Part shown: positions 15,659 to 25,518 of the stretch, in pieces
Numbering within the stretch: position 1 is the first letter of the stretch
Layout of the letters: every line of letters begins with the position of its first letter
Translations under genes and position numbers: made by a program
Notes under the pieces: generated by a model
What the model was told of the DNA's origin: nothing
Seen by the model: only the letters and a program-made list of their open reading frames with translations
Database searches by the model: none
NCBI GenBank assembly: GCA_937941455.1
Contig: CALDHM010000027.1
Coordinates: 62,001-126,000, forward strand
DNA: 64,000 bases
Direction of reading: 5' to 3'
Source of the DNA: an uncultured Pirellulaceae bacterium
Lineage (GTDB): Bacteria > Planctomycetota > Planctomycetia > Pirellulales > Pirellulaceae

Positions 15659-17686
15659 ATGTCTGCAACCGTTCGCGTCCGACTCCCCGATGGCAAAGTC
15701 AAGGAATTTCCCCAGGCCGTGACGGTCTTGGAGGTCGCCAAGAGCATCGGCTCGCGGCTGGCCAAGGACGCGCTGTGGGGTGACATCGCGGGGCAACCGG
15801 TCCGCCTGGATCATGTCATCCCGGCCGGGTCAGAAGTCCCCCTGCGGATCATCACGCGAACCGATCCGGAGGCGCTCTCGACGTTGCGGCACAGTTGTGC
15901 CCATGTGATGGCCCGGGCGGTGATGCGCGTCAAGCGGCAGGTACAACTCGCGTTCGGACCGGCGCTGGAGGATGGCTTCTACTACGACATCGAGAGCAGC
16001 GAGCCCTTGACCGAGGAGGATTTCCCCAAAATCGAGGCCGAGATGCGGCGGATCATCGAGCTGGACGAGCCGTTTGAGCGGGTTGAAAAAACGCACGACG
16101 AGGCCGTCAAAATTTGTCTCGATTTGCGGCAGCCGCTGAAGGCCGAACACATTCAAACCGAACTCAAGGACGAGCCGACCTTGTCGTTCTATCAACAAGG
16201 CGAATTTGTCGACCTGTGCCGCGGCCCGCATATTCCTTCACCGAAAATGATCGGAGCTTTCAAGCTGATGTCGATCGCCGGCGCTTACTGGAAGGGGGAC
16301 GAGAATCGACAACAACTGCAACGGCTTTACGCTACCGCGTTCTTCACGGAGCAAGACCTCCAACAGCATCTGGATCGGATCGAGGAGGCGAAGAAGCGAG
16401 ATCACCGCATCTTGGGGCGGCGGCTGGGGCTGTTCCATATCGACGACATGGTTGGCCAAGGCTTGATCTTGTGGACTCCCAAGGGCGCCTTCATCAGGCA
16501 ACAGCTCCAAGACTTTATCTCGCAACATCTTCGTCGGCAGGGCTACGAACAGGTCTTCACGCCGCACATCGGCAAACTCGATTTGTACAAGACCAGTGGC
16601 CACTTCCCGTACTACCAGGAAAGCCAATATCCGCCGCTGGTGCAGCGCGAACACTTGCAGGCGTTGGCCGACGAGGGCTGTTCGTGCGGTGAACTTTCCA
16701 ACCGCATGTCCGCAGGGACGATCGACGGCTACCTGCTCAAGCCCATGAATTGCCCGCATCACATTCGGATCTACGCTTCGGAGCATCGCAGCTACCGCGA
16801 CCTGCCGATTCGGCTCGCCGAGTTCGGCACAGTGTATCGCTGGGAACAGTCCGGCGAGATCGGCGGATTGACGCGGGTGCGCGGCTTCACACAAGACGAC
16901 GCCCACCTGTTTGTGACCCAGGAGCAGCTGGCCGATGAACTGGCAGGCTGCTTGGAGCTAGTCAAGATCGTATTCGCCGCGATGGGAATGCATGATTACC
17001 GCGTGCGCGTCGGGTTGCGCGATCCAGCCAGTGACAAGTACGTCGGTAATCCCGACAACTGGGCGTTGGCCGAGGCCGCTTGTCGCAACGCCGCCGCCAG
17101 CCTAGGTAAACCGTACAGCGAGGAACAAGGCGAGGCGGCATTCTACGGCCCGAAGATCGATTTCGTGGTTCGCGACTGCATCGGTCGACCCTGGCAATTA
17201 GGTACGGTACAAGTCGACTACAATTTGCCCGAGCGGTTCGGCCTGGAATATATCGGAGCCGACAACCGCCCCCATCGCCCCATTATGATCCACCGCGCAC
17301 CGTTCGGTTCGATGGAGCGGTTCATCGGCGTCTTGATTGAGCATTTCGCAGGGCAATTCCCCTTGTGGCTCTGTCCGGAACAAGGGCGAATTCTCACCGT
17401 CAGCGAAAAGTCCGAGGAATTCGGGCGGCAGGTTTTGGCGCGGCTTCAGGCCCACGGGTTGCGCATCAAGGGGGATTTTCGCAGCGAAAAGCTGGGCGCG
17501 AAAATCCGCGATGCCCAACTAGAAATGATCCCCTACATGCTTGTCGTCGGCCCGCGAGACGCCGAGGCTGGAACCGTCTCGGTGCGGCATCGCACCCTGG
17601 GGGACATGGGGGCAGTGCCCATCGACGCGCTGGCCGAGCGACTCTGCCGAGAGGTCGCCGACAAGTCCACCCAGCCAGTGACCTAA
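15659..17686 (+). CDS. thrS: threonyl-tRNA synthetase
   Basis: The enzyme charges tRNA-Thr with threonine and edits Ser-tRNA-Thr. The start ATG gives MSATVRVRLPDGKVKEF, the beginning of the TGS domain (about 1-63). The editing domain follows with HSCAHVMARAV and the DLCRGPHIPS metal-site segment. The class II catalytic core has KPMNCPHHIRIY (zinc Cys) and IHRAPFGSMERFIGVLIEH, and an anticodon-binding domain ends the protein. The 675-aa length is normal. A longer frame from 15590 would add 23 residues with no homology. infC lies 193 bp downstream. Confidence 0.97.
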   Translation: MSATVRVRLPDGKVKEFPQAVTVLEVAKSIGSRLAKDALWGDIAGQPVRLDHVIPAGSEVPLRIITRTDPEALSTLRHSCAHVMARAVMRVKRQVQLAFGPALEDGFYYDIESSEPLTEEDFPKIEAEMRRIIELDEPFERVEKTHDEAVKICLDLRQPLKAEHIQTELKDEPTLSFYQQGEFVDLCRGPHIPSPKMIGAFKLMSIAGAYWKGDENRQQLQRLYATAFFTEQDLQQHLDRIEEAKKRDHRILGRRLGLFHIDDMVGQGLILWTPKGAFIRQQLQDFISQHLRRQGYEQVFTPHIGKLDLYKTSGHFPYYQESQYPPLVQREHLQALADEGCSCGELSNRMSAGTIDGYLLKPMNCPHHIRIYASEHRSYRDLPIRLAEFGTVYRWEQSGEIGGLTRVRGFTQDDAHLFVTQEQLADELAGCLELVKIVFAAMGMHDYRVRVGLRDPASDKYVGNPDNWALAEAACRNAAASLGKPYSEEQGEAAFYGPKIDFVVRDCIGRPWQLGTVQVDYNLPERFGLEYIGADNRPHRPIMIHRAPFGSMERFIGVLIEHFAGQFPLWLCPEQGRILTVSEKSEEFGRQVLARLQAHGLRIKGDFRSEKLGAKIRDAQLEMIPYMLVVGPRDAEAGTVSVRHRTLGDMGAVPIDALAERLCREVADKSTQPVT

Positions 17687-17865
17687 AGTTGCATTGCGTC
17701 AGGTTGCATTTTCCAGCAAAATAGGGCCGCCCGGAAACAGCAACCAGTTTGGCGAGCCATGGGCCGATTATAATAACAGACTCCTGCAGGGGCTGCCCAA
17801 ACGGCAAAGCGGACAAACCGCTCGCGCCAAAGGTCGGCCCAAGTCGTTTTTCATTTCCAATTTTT

Positions 17866-17872
17866 GAAAGGA
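17866..17872 (+). promoter_or_regulatory. ribosome-binding site deciding the infC start
   Basis: GAAAGGA lies 7 nt before the ATT at 17880. An in-frame TGA at 17865-17867 rules out starts farther upstream, and the first in-frame ATG (18033) would remove the N-terminal domain. Confidence 0.8.
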
Positions 17873-17879
17873 CCCAGCA

Positions 17880-18407
17880 ATTAGCAAGGGACAAGAGCAG
17901 TCGAAAGACCAAGTACGGATCAACGAAACCATTCGCATTAGCCCCGTCCGGGTTATCGACCAAGATGGCACCCAACTCGGTATCCTACCCACCAAAGAAG
18001 CCCTCGCACGTGCCCGCGAGGCTGGACTCGATTTGGTTGAAGTCTCCCCCGACTCCAAACCTCCCGTTTGCCGCATCCTGGATTACGGGAAATTCAAGTA
18101 CGACAAAAACAAACGCTCCCACAAAAACAAATCGCACGCGTCAAAAATCAAAGAGATTCGACTGCGCCCGAAAACGGGCCAGCACGATATCGACTTCAAG
18201 GTCAAGCAAGCAATCACCTTCCTGCAACACAAGGACAAAGTCCTCGTGACGGTCATGTTCCGGGGCCGCGAACTTGCCCACATCGAGGAAGGGCGCAAAG
18301 TGATGGACGGGATCATCGCCCAATTGCTGGAATACGGCAAACTGGAAAGCCCGCCGCAACAACAGGCCAAACGGATGACCTGCACGATCTCGCCCAAGGC
18401 GAATTGA
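17880..18407 (+). CDS. infC: translation initiation factor IF-3, ATT start
   Basis: IF-3 prevents 30S-50S association and checks start-codon fidelity. The full product is about 175 aa if translation starts at ATT 17880. It then contains the N-terminal [20 protein letters not shown] block, the [22 protein letters not shown] segment, a Lys-rich linker and the C-terminal [15 protein letters not shown] and [14 protein letters not shown] blocks. No ATG, GTG or TTG lies in frame between the TGA at 17865 and the N-terminal domain. Escherichia coli infC also starts with AUU and uses it for autoregulation, so the same control is likely. rpmI and rplT do not follow. Confidence 0.95.
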   Translation: MSKGQEQSKDQVRINETIRISPVRVIDQDGTQLGILPTKEALARAREAGLDLVEVSPDSKPPVCRILDYGKFKYDKNKRSHKNKSHASKIKEIRLRPKTGQHDIDFKVKQAITFLQHKDKVLVTVMFRGRELAHIEEGRKVMDGIIAQLLEYGKLESPPQQQAKRMTCTISPKAN

Positions 18408-18514
18408 GCATTGCAGCAAAACGGTGGCCAGTCAACGAACTCGCTTTCTTGAGGTGCTCGCTTGCGCTCTCCACAATCGTTGCCGCGCCGCATCGCAGTC
18501 CGGGGCGGCTGCGA

Positions 18515-19216
18515 TCAAAAAGGCCAAGTTGTCCCGAGAGCCGCTTGTTGCTCGCCGATCAATTGTTGGATTCCCCGTTTTGCGGCCGCCAGCATGCTGG
18601 TCAGTTCGCTTTCGGAGAAGGTCGCTTCCTCACCAGTCCCCTGAATCTCGACAAACTGTCCCGAGCCAGTCATCACGACATTCATGTCGACGTCGGCTTG
18701 AGCATCCTGTTCGTAATCCAAATCGAGACAGACACGCCCGTCGACGATCCCCACGCTCACGGCGGCGATACTGTCCCGCAGCGGAATCCGCTTCGGGTCC
18801 GGTAGGTTATGCCGGATTGCTTGCAGGGCATCGACCAGAGCGACGAATCCGCCGGTGATGCTCGCCGTGCGCGTTCCCCCATCGGCCTGCAAGACGTCGC
18901 AGTCGACAACGATTTGCCGCGGCCCCAAGGCTTGTAGTTCGACGACCGCACGCAAACTGCGGCCAATCAATCGCTGGATCTCGTTGGTGCGCCCGTCCAC
19001 CTTCGTCCGTTCGCGTTGCTTCCGTGGACTGGTCGATGCAGGGAGCATGTTGTATTCGGCAGTCACCCAACCCTTGCCGCTGGCCTCCAACCACGGCGGC
19101 ACCGTTTCTTCGACACTGGCCGTGCACAGCACGACGGTTTCGCCGGCTGAAAACAGCACACTACCCGCAGCCATTTTCGTAAAGTGACGTTTGATTTTGA
19201 CGGGACGAAGCTTCAT
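18515..19216 (-). CDS. rph: ribonuclease PH
   Basis: RNase PH trims tRNA 3' ends phosphorolytically. The product has [45 protein letters not shown], the [25 protein letters not shown] substrate/phosphate segment and [18 protein letters not shown]. The start is set at the ATG giving [12 protein letters not shown], which has GGAG 8 nt upstream; the frame stays open to a TTG at 19258. Either way the usual first residues (MR-DGR----) are missing or altered, making it a few residues short (233 aa). It lies 47 bp after the thymidine phosphorylase gene. Confidence 0.93.
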   Translation of the reverse strand: MKLRPVKIKRHFTKMAAGSVLFSAGETVVLCTASVEETVPPWLEASGKGWVTAEYNMLPASTSPRKQRERTKVDGRTNEIQRLIGRSLRAVVELQALGPRQIVVDCDVLQADGGTRTASITGGFVALVDALQAIRHNLPDPKRIPLRDSIAAVSVGIVDGRVCLDLDYEQDAQADVDMNVVMTGSGQFVEIQGTGEEATFSESELTSMLAAAKRGIQQLIGEQQAALGTTWPF

Positions 19217-19263
19217 CGTTCGCGCTCCATGGCACTCCTTAGGTTCAACAAACAACAAGGTTG

Positions 19264-20544
19264 CTAACCGATCACTTTTTGAATCAGCGGATACCGCGAT
19301 TCCGGGGGCGGGCCGATCGCGATGGCGGTCCGTACCAAATGCTCGGCAATGCCCCGCGTCGTCTCTCGAGTGAAAATCGTCGCCAAGAGATCACCCGCGC
19401 GCACTTGATCTCCCACGTCACATTTCATCTCGATGCCCACCGCGTGGTCGATGGTCTGGCCGAGAAATTTGCGTCCGCCTCCCATTTCGATAACGGCCAA
19501 TCCCAGGCGATCCGCGTCGATCGACGCGATGTAGCCGTCGGACTTGGCGAAAACCGGCGAAGCGTTCGCCCTCGGCCGTTCCTGATGCAAATTCCCCTGC
19601 TGCGCCGCGACCATTTCCTCGAGTTTCGCGCTGGCTCGCCCGCTGGCGATCGCCTCCGCCGCTTGCTGGATGCCCGAGTGCAGATCGGCGGCTTTACCGC
19701 ACATGACGAGGAGTTCGCCGCAGAGACGATTGGTCAACTCCACAACGTCGGCTGGCCCTGTCCCGAGCAGCACGTCTACCGATTCGTCGATCTCGACACT
19801 GTTGCCGATCATCTTGCCCAGCGGACGATTCATGTCGGTAATCAAGGCCTTGACCTGGACTCCCATTTCCCGCGCGGTGCGGACGAGTGATTGTGCCAAA
19901 GCTTCGGCTTGGTCCAGGGTTTTCATAAACGCACCGTTCCCCCATTTGACGTCGAGTATCAAGGCGTCGAGTCCCTCGGCCATTTTTTTGCTCAAAATAC
20001 TGGCAGTGATCAGCGGGATCGAGGGCACCGTTCCCGTAACGTCGCGAAGGGCATAGAACTTTTTGTCTGCCGGTGCGATCTGGTTGGTCGCAGCGGCGAT
20101 GACACAACCGACCTGCTCCACCGTTCGCTGGATTTCCTCGAGCGACAAATCGGTCCTCAAACCGGGAATCGATTCCAGCTTGTCGATCGTGCCCCCAGTC
20201 GTTCCCAGGCCGCGGCCGCTAATCATGGGCACCGCCAGGCCGCAGACGGCCAGCAGCGGTGCCAGCGGGATGGAAATTTTGTCACCGATGCCCCCGGTCG
20301 AATGCTTGTCGACCTTGGGCGGCCCGGCAGCCCAGTTCATCGTCACGCCGGAATGCAACATCGCCCGCGTCAGGCAAACCGTTTCGCGATGGGACATGCC
20401 CCGAAAATAAACGGCCATCGCAAAGGCGGCCATTTGCTCGTTTTTGATTTCATCGCGGGCGTAGCCGTCGATCAGCCACTCGATGTCTTTGTCCTCGAGT
20501 TCCTTGCCATCGCGCTTGGCAACGATGATCTGAGCCGGATTCAT
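19264..20544 (-). CDS. deoA: thymidine / pyrimidine-nucleoside phosphorylase
   Basis: The enzyme splits thymidine (and possibly uridine) into base and (deoxy)ribose-1-phosphate. The 426-aa product has the family signature [41 protein letters not shown], a Lys/Ser-rich active-site region and a C-terminal glycine-rich barrel domain. The start ATG giving [16 protein letters not shown] is used; a longer frame to 20649 would extend into the upstream gene. It begins 7 bp after the glutaminyl cyclase gene. The product could feed deoxyribose-phosphate to DeoC, encoded at the far end of the window. Confidence 0.93.
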   Translation of the reverse strand: MNPAQIIVAKRDGKELEDKDIEWLIDGYARDEIKNEQMAAFAMAVYFRGMSHRETVCLTRAMLHSGVTMNWAAGPPKVDKHSTGGIGDKISIPLAPLLAVCGLAVPMISGRGLGTTGGTIDKLESIPGLRTDLSLEEIQRTVEQVGCVIAAATNQIAPADKKFYALRDVTGTVPSIPLITASILSKKMAEGLDALILDVKWGNGAFMKTLDQAEALAQSLVRTAREMGVQVKALITDMNRPLGKMIGNSVEIDESVDVLLGTGPADVVELTNRLCGELLVMCGKAADLHSGIQQAAEAIASGRASAKLEEMVAAQQGNLHQERPRANASPVFAKSDGYIASIDADRLGLAVIEMGGGRKFLGQTIDHAVGIEMKCDVGDQVRAGDLLATIFTRETTRGIAEHLVRTAIAIGPPPESRYPLIQKVIG

Positions 20545-20551
20545 GAGCGAA

Positions 20552-21442
20552 TCACTTTTTCTGCGGGACAATTTCGACTTGATAAAGGAACGGGCATAGT
20601 TTGCCCGTAACAAACATTTTTTGGAGTCGCCGGTGAACCGCGATGCCATTCATTACCCCCCCCTCGGGTCGCTCTTTGTCGGGCCATAGTCTCGAGAGAT
20701 CGATCAGCCCGATCACTTGGCCCCGCGCCGCATCGATCTCATAAACCAGATCGGTCTGGAATCGGTTGGCGTAAATGCGGCCGTTATTGAATTCTAACTC
20801 GTTCAAATCGCGCGCTGTCGCGTTCCCATGTCGAACGGTGACATTCCGAACCCGCTGCATGGTTTGCGGATCGACATACATCAGTTGGCTGGTGCCATTG
20901 CTGATGATCAAGTGGGTACCATCGGTGGTCAGTCCCCACATTTCTCTATTGAATTCGCGTGTCTCAAGCAGGTTTAGTTCCTGGTCGTAGACCAGGATCA
21001 CGTCGTTCTTCCAAGTCAGTTGATAGAATTTTCCGTTGAGTAGGGTCAGCCCCTCACCAAAAAGGTCGCTGTCCAGATTTTTTTTGACGAGGACCTCGCC
21101 GGTTTTCCAAGCGATTTTTCGGATCGACGATTGCCCAACTAAACCCGTGCTTTCGTACAAATATTCTCCTTCCGGATCGAAGACCAGTCCTTGCGTGAAA
21201 GCGGCGGGATCCTTCGGGTATTTTTCGATCAATTCGACTGAGTAACGCGGCACGTTGGCGAACGCATATTGGAAATACAGCGCCATCGATCCCCCCCCAA
21301 AAACGATCAGCGCGAAAATCAATCGCAAATAATTGCGGTAGGACAAACGAAACGGCGACCTCGCGCCCGGTGCGGGGACATAAGACGGCTCGGACGACGG
21401 AAGCGAAGTTTTTGAGATATCTTTTTTGCGTGCCATGTCCAT
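20552..21442 (-). CDS. glutaminyl-peptide cyclotransferase (beta-propeller type)
   Basis: Glutamine cyclotransferases convert N-terminal Gln of exported peptides to pyroglutamate. The 296-aa product has one N-terminal membrane anchor (about 37-57, YLRLIFALIVFGGGSMALYF). A propeller domain follows, with FTQGLVFDPEGEYLYESTGLVGQSSI, FGEGLTLLNGKFYQLTW, MWGLTTDGTHLIISNG and ELEFNNGRIYANRFQTD, typical of the plant/bacterial family. An internal ATG two codons in is an alternative start. First gene of an apparent operon with deoA and rph. Confidence 0.88.
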   Translation of the reverse strand: MDMARKKDISKTSLPSSEPSYVPAPGARSPFRLSYRNYLRLIFALIVFGGGSMALYFQYAFANVPRYSVELIEKYPKDPAAFTQGLVFDPEGEYLYESTGLVGQSSIRKIAWKTGEVLVKKNLDSDLFGEGLTLLNGKFYQLTWKNDVILVYDQELNLLETREFNREMWGLTTDGTHLIISNGTSQLMYVDPQTMQRVRNVTVRHGNATARDLNELEFNNGRIYANRFQTDLVYEIDAARGQVIGLIDLSRLWPDKERPEGGVMNGIAVHRRLQKMFVTGKLCPFLYQVEIVPQKK

Positions 21443-21613
21443 TCACAGCGAAATTCAAGAATGTTGACTGAGTCGTCTATTGTCGCCAAATGGTTATGCT
21501 TGTCTACCCGCGGCAAGATTCGCCGCACGTTGGCTTGCCCTCGTGCGTCATGCGGAGCGCGAGCCTACAATCGTTGAATCGGACGAATGACATCCCTGCC
21601 CTGATGAGCCGAC

Positions 21614-22495
21614 ATGACAGCGAGCGACAAGCCCGACTCCCTCTGCCCACTTTGCCATGCATCGGCGATGCCGCGATGCGTCAAGCGGAACTTGATGATC
21701 CGTCAATGCACGCGTTGCCAGCACCAATTCTGGATTCCGCCGGACCCTGACTCGCATGTGTCCACTGTCTACGGCGACGAGTACTTTTGCGGGTCGTCTG
21801 GAGGCTATCTGGACTATGTGGGCGAAGAAGCCCTACAGCGTGCCAGCGCTCGGTATTATTGCCGCATGTTGTCTCGGTACACGCGTCCGGGGCGAATGCT
21901 CGACGTCGGTGCTGCCTGCGGTTTTTTCGTGAGAGAGTTTCAGGATGCAGGCTGGCAAGCTGCAGGCATCGAGCCCAACGCGTCGATGTGCGCGGTCGGT
22001 CGCCAGCGATTGCAGGTCGATTTGAGTAATCACGCTTTGGCTGACTTGCCCTCTGCACAACAATTCGAGTTGATCACGTTGATCCAGGTTGTATCGCATC
22101 TGATCGATCCCGCGGAAACGCTACGGCAAATCCGCCAACGGCTCGTCGACGGCGGCCTGTTCCTCGTCGAGACCTGGGATCGGCACAGCTGGGCGGCGCG
22201 GCTGAGCGGACATAGCTGGCATGAATACAATCCGCCGTCGGTTTTGCATTGGTTTACCCGCCGCAGTCTGCGCAACCTGGTGGAGTCGTTCGGCTGGCGG
22301 GCTATCGCCAGTGGCATTCCCCGCAAACGGATCCAAGTCGGCCGCGGTGTGCGTATGATCCGCCATGCGACGGAGCAATCTCGTTTGGGTCGCTGGCTGA
22401 CATGGCCGTTGGGACTCGCGCCGTCGGATTGGACGATTCCGTATTTTCTCGGCGACGCCTTTTGGATGCTGTTTCGCGTCGCTCCCAAGCGGTGA
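21614..22495 (+). CDS. class I SAM-dependent methyltransferase with zinc-ribbon N-terminus
   Basis: The 293-aa product starts with two CxxC pairs (CPLCHA about 11-14, CTRCQH about 32-35), likely a zinc ribbon. A Rossmann methyltransferase follows, with motif I MLDVGAACGFFVREFQ near residue 95 and motif II GIEPNAS; a tail with HWFTRRSLRNLVESFGW completes it. Proteins of this form often modify sugars or lipids in envelope polysaccharide loci. That fits the divergently encoded Wza-like exporter 54 bp away (stops converge). The substrate is not known. Confidence 0.82.
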   Translation: MTASDKPDSLCPLCHASAMPRCVKRNLMIRQCTRCQHQFWIPPDPDSHVSTVYGDEYFCGSSGGYLDYVGEEALQRASARYYCRMLSRYTRPGRMLDVGAACGFFVREFQDAGWQAAGIEPNASMCAVGRQRLQVDLSNHALADLPSAQQFELITLIQVVSHLIDPAETLRQIRQRLVDGGLFLVETWDRHSWAARLSGHSWHEYNPPSVLHWFTRRSLRNLVESFGWRAIASGIPRKRIQVGRGVRMIRHATEQSRLGRWLTWPLGLAPSDWTIPYFLGDAFWMLFRVAPKR

Positions 22496-22549
22496 TCGAT
22501 CCGCAGACGATCGATCGCCGGCTGGTGACGAACGCCGCAGCGAGCCGAT

Positions 22550-23923
22550 CTAGAACCGCTGGAAGGAGTCGAAGTTGAAGACGAGTTGCTGCTGCGGGAA
22601 CACGGAGTAGACGCTTCGAGTCAAATAGAGCTCGACGCCACGCGAGAATCTCAAGATCGGCATCGGGGGCACGATCACGATATCGCCATTGCGCAGCCAG
22701 ATTTCATCCGACGGATACGGGCTGCGGCCGAAGATCGCCCCCGACAAATCGAGCTTGGTCGCCACTAAACGCCAATCCTGGTCGCGGCGTAAAACGACGA
22801 CGTGCCGCAGATTCGCTCCATTGCGATATCCATCGGCAGCCGCAATGGCTTGCAGCACCGTCGTAGGCCCGGTCAGTTCCTGGCGGCCGGAGCGATTGAC
22901 CTCCCCAAGCACGAAAATCGCCGACGGAGCGCTGCGAACCAGATTGGGCGTCACAAAAATTCCGTGGACGTGCTTGCTGTAGCGAGCGTTGACCTCAGCG
23001 GCCAGTTCATCCAGTGTCAACCCGACGGCAGGAACAGCGCCAATCAAGGGGAGTCGCACCACACCATCGGGCATGACTTCGGCACCGATCGTCTGCCCCC
23101 CTTGCCCGAATCGTGCATCGACCGCGTCGCGCAGATCGTTGATTACGATATCCCCTTTCACGATTTGCACGGTGATGGCCGGTTCGCGCACCAATTTGCG
23201 TTCGATGTAGAGGCGATTCAGTTTGTCGGCCAGCTGAGTGACGGTCAGCCCTTCGGCATCGACTGGACCGATCAGCGGCAGCGAAATGGAGCCGTCGGAG
23301 AGGACTTGCAGGCTCTCCCGGTTGATCGACGGGTCGCCTCCCGAGGTGATTTGTAAAATGTCGGCGACACCGATTCGGTAGGGCTCGCTCGAACGGGTGC
23401 GGGACAGGAGATAGTTGAACGAAATCTGATCGCCCACGCGAATCAGATAGACCGGCAAATGCGGTGTGCGATGCGGGCCGATATATTCGCCAAAAGCGAA
23501 ATTTTCCCAGGGAACAGGCGCCGCATGCCGCCATGTCGGTTCGCGATCGAGGCAATCCGCCGTTTGCTGATCGACTCCCAACATGCACTTTTGCGGCAAT
23601 GGATCACGCTGCAGGAATCCCGGGGTGGAGGTTTCCTGATAGACTCTCGACGTGGGATGTGCGGTTTCCTCCGGCCACTGGAAGTTACACAACTCGACGG
23701 CAAGATCGAAAACAGCCGGCTCAACGCCGCGGTCTCCCTGCGCCCCATCGTCCCGCGTAACAAAATTCGACGGTACCGATGATGCGCTGCGGGCGTTTGC
23801 GGCAGCGCCGGTCTTCGCCCGTCGCGCCGAAGTGGACCAAAACCAACCCAGCCCGATGATCAGGGCTACCGTGGACACCAAAGTGATTGTTCGCATCCGC
23901 AGAGAAGATGATGGTCGTTGCAT
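22550..23923 (-). CDS. Wza-like polysaccharide export protein (two export/SLBB units)
   Basis: The roughly 457-aa product has an N-terminal hydrophobic segment (about 13-28). A polysaccharide-export domain follows (YRIGVADILQITSGGDPSIN, VLSDGSISLPLIGPVDAEGLTVTQLADKLN). A second, similar unit follows (VMPDGVVRLPLIGAVPAVGLTLDELAAEVN) with an SLBB-like segment IFVLGEVNRSGRQELTGPTTVLQAIAAADG. These domains form outer-membrane channels for capsule or exopolysaccharide. The C-terminus is FDSFQRF, ending in Phe. The start is the ATG at 23923; a TTG at 23938 is possible. It follows the TPR gene by 55 bp on the same strand. Confidence 0.85.
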   Translation of the reverse strand: MQRPSSSLRMRTITLVSTVALIIGLGWFWSTSARRAKTGAAANARSASSVPSNFVTRDDGAQGDRGVEPAVFDLAVELCNFQWPEETAHPTSRVYQETSTPGFLQRDPLPQKCMLGVDQQTADCLDREPTWRHAAPVPWENFAFGEYIGPHRTPHLPVYLIRVGDQISFNYLLSRTRSSEPYRIGVADILQITSGGDPSINRESLQVLSDGSISLPLIGPVDAEGLTVTQLADKLNRLYIERKLVREPAITVQIVKGDIVINDLRDAVDARFGQGGQTIGAEVMPDGVVRLPLIGAVPAVGLTLDELAAEVNARYSKHVHGIFVTPNLVRSAPSAIFVLGEVNRSGRQELTGPTTVLQAIAAADGYRNGANLRHVVVLRRDQDWRLVATKLDLSGAIFGRSPYPSDEIWLRNGDIVIVPPMPILRFSRGVELYLTRSVYSVFPQQQLVFNFDSFQRF

Positions 23924-23978
23924 GACGTGCGCTACCAATGAGGAGTCAAACTAGTCAAGTGAAAACGAAGATCAGCGA

Positions 23979-25385
23979 TTAACGCCACATGAACCAACGT
24001 TTTCCCTTTTTCGTTGGCGGATCATTTGTACTGCCGGTCGACACGGGCATGTTGGTGCCGGTCGAGGGCCCACGCGTGAAATCACCGGAGTGGTCAGGAA
24101 TCTCGTTGAAGGTTCGCAAATCAACTAACTGAAATTTGTCGCTAAGCAGTCCTGGCTCGGTGCCATCCTCGAGGGCATGCGCCCGGGCGCTCGTGATCTG
24201 AGCCCCGTGGGTGTCCCCCATTTTCTCTTGGACGCGGGCCAGATTCTGGAGACCAGCCAGCGTCGGTTGCATGTTGACACTCAGTTGCAGTGCATCGCGC
24301 GCCTCTGCCAATCGCCCCCCCTTGGCCAACATCACTCCCAATTCATTCGCAGCGGGATAGTTTCTGGAATCGCAGTCCAACGCGGCATAGTGGAGAAGCA
24401 TCACCCGAGCATAGTTGGGGGCCGCGAGCGTCTGGTCCGCCGTAGCGACCGCATGGAGTTTGCCAAGGCAATACAGCGCGCGCGAAGCGATCGGATCGTG
24501 CAGGAACGATTCTCGGAACATCTTACGAGCGTATCCGTAATACATTTGAGCAGCGGCGATGGCCGTCAAGCCCTCTGCCTCGCGCGGCGTGAGGACCTGG
24601 CTGCTGTGCCGCAAGACCTTGGCGGGAACGTCGATGCTTCCCGAGGATGGCGTCGCAAAGAAATCTTCGGCTTCGTCCAAGGCCAGAAATGCCTGTTGGA
24701 GCCCAGCCGACGCGCTGGTGTTCTGCCGTACGGAATCATTGTGCTGCGCGATGATCGATAGTACCTCGTGGAACTCTCGCCGCGCCGTGGCTGTTGCTCC
24801 GCGCCGTGCCAATGATTCACCTCGGGCGAGCTTCGTCAGCACTTGTTCCGTCGGCGGAGGAATCACGTGGGTGACAGGTACTCCGGGAAGTTTCTGGCTG
24901 ACCAATTCATTCAACGCGGGATTACCATCCGCTGCGTCGACGGGCCGAGCCAAGGGACGACCCCGCTGCGAGCCAGTTGCAGGAGACGGTTCTGGGGAAA
25001 ATAGCGACTCGAATCTCGATTCGGACGTCGACGACCGACACGCAAGTTGATCGTTAGTCGGCCGACGATCCTCCGGGAGTTCTTCTCCGCTGGGCTTTCG
25101 ATAGGGATTTGTCGTCCAGCTGTTTTTCGGCTCCGGTCTGCTCGGCGTCTGCGAGACGCTACCAAGGGTCAGAACGTCCTGCAATAAAGGAGAGTCAGCG
25201 ACCGCTTTGGGTGGTCCCTCAACCGGTGAGCCGATGGTAACCACTCGACTCGGTCCAGCCGGATCGAGTGATTCTCTCGCTGGCTTCGAAATGAACGGAC
25301 TCGAGTCAAACCGATGCCACAGCGCAGCGCACAAGATCAGCCCACCAATGATCACCACTGTCGACTTGTCCCAGTATTTGATCAT
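23979..25385 (-). CDS. membrane-anchored TPR protein
   Basis: The 468-aa product, from the ATG giving MIKYWDKSTVVIIGGLILCAALW, has one N-terminal transmembrane helix. A disordered Pro/Ser/Thr-rich stretch follows to about residue 150. The second half contains helical TPR-like pairs such as ALYCLGKLHAVATADQTLAAPNYARVMLLHY and NYPAANELGVMLAKGGRLAEARDALQLSVNMQPTLAGLQNLARVQEKMGD. It ends with KKGKRWFMWR. It may organise the export machinery encoded by the next gene. An upstream ATG at 25412 is an alternative start. The function is inferred only from context. Confidence 0.75.
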   Translation of the reverse strand: MIKYWDKSTVVIIGGLILCAALWHRFDSSPFISKPARESLDPAGPSRVVTIGSPVEGPPKAVADSPLLQDVLTLGSVSQTPSRPEPKNSWTTNPYRKPSGEELPEDRRPTNDQLACRSSTSESRFESLFSPEPSPATGSQRGRPLARPVDAADGNPALNELVSQKLPGVPVTHVIPPPTEQVLTKLARGESLARRGATATARREFHEVLSIIAQHNDSVRQNTSASAGLQQAFLALDEAEDFFATPSSGSIDVPAKVLRHSSQVLTPREAEGLTAIAAAQMYYGYARKMFRESFLHDPIASRALYCLGKLHAVATADQTLAAPNYARVMLLHYAALDCDSRNYPAANELGVMLAKGGRLAEARDALQLSVNMQPTLAGLQNLARVQEKMGDTHGAQITSARAHALEDGTEPGLLSDKFQLVDLRTFNEIPDHSGDFTRGPSTGTNMPVSTGSTNDPPTKKGKRWFMWR

Positions 25386-25466
25386 CGATTCAACGCGAAA
25401 GGAAGGATACATCGCAACTCTACGGTTGTATCGATTACTCCGAATGTTGCGCATGAGCCTGTTATG

Positions 25467-25518
25467 CCGATTTTTCCGAGTGAAATCGGGAAGCCGATTA
25501 TCTGGAGCGAATAATCGG
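25467..25518. promoter_or_regulatory. two consecutive hairpins with matching stems
   Basis: CCGATTT/AAATCGG (25467-25473 with 25483-25489) is followed 4 bp later by CCGATTAT/ATAATCGG (25494-25501 with 25511-25518). Both loops are 9 nt. They lie just upstream of the minus-strand TPR gene and may be operators or leader hairpins. Confidence 0.6.

Noticed and set aside
18492-18515. Hairpin ATCGCAG/CTGCGAT beside the rph stop as a terminator
   Set aside because: It has no T-tract on the rph side and a 10-nt loop; terminator function is unsupported.
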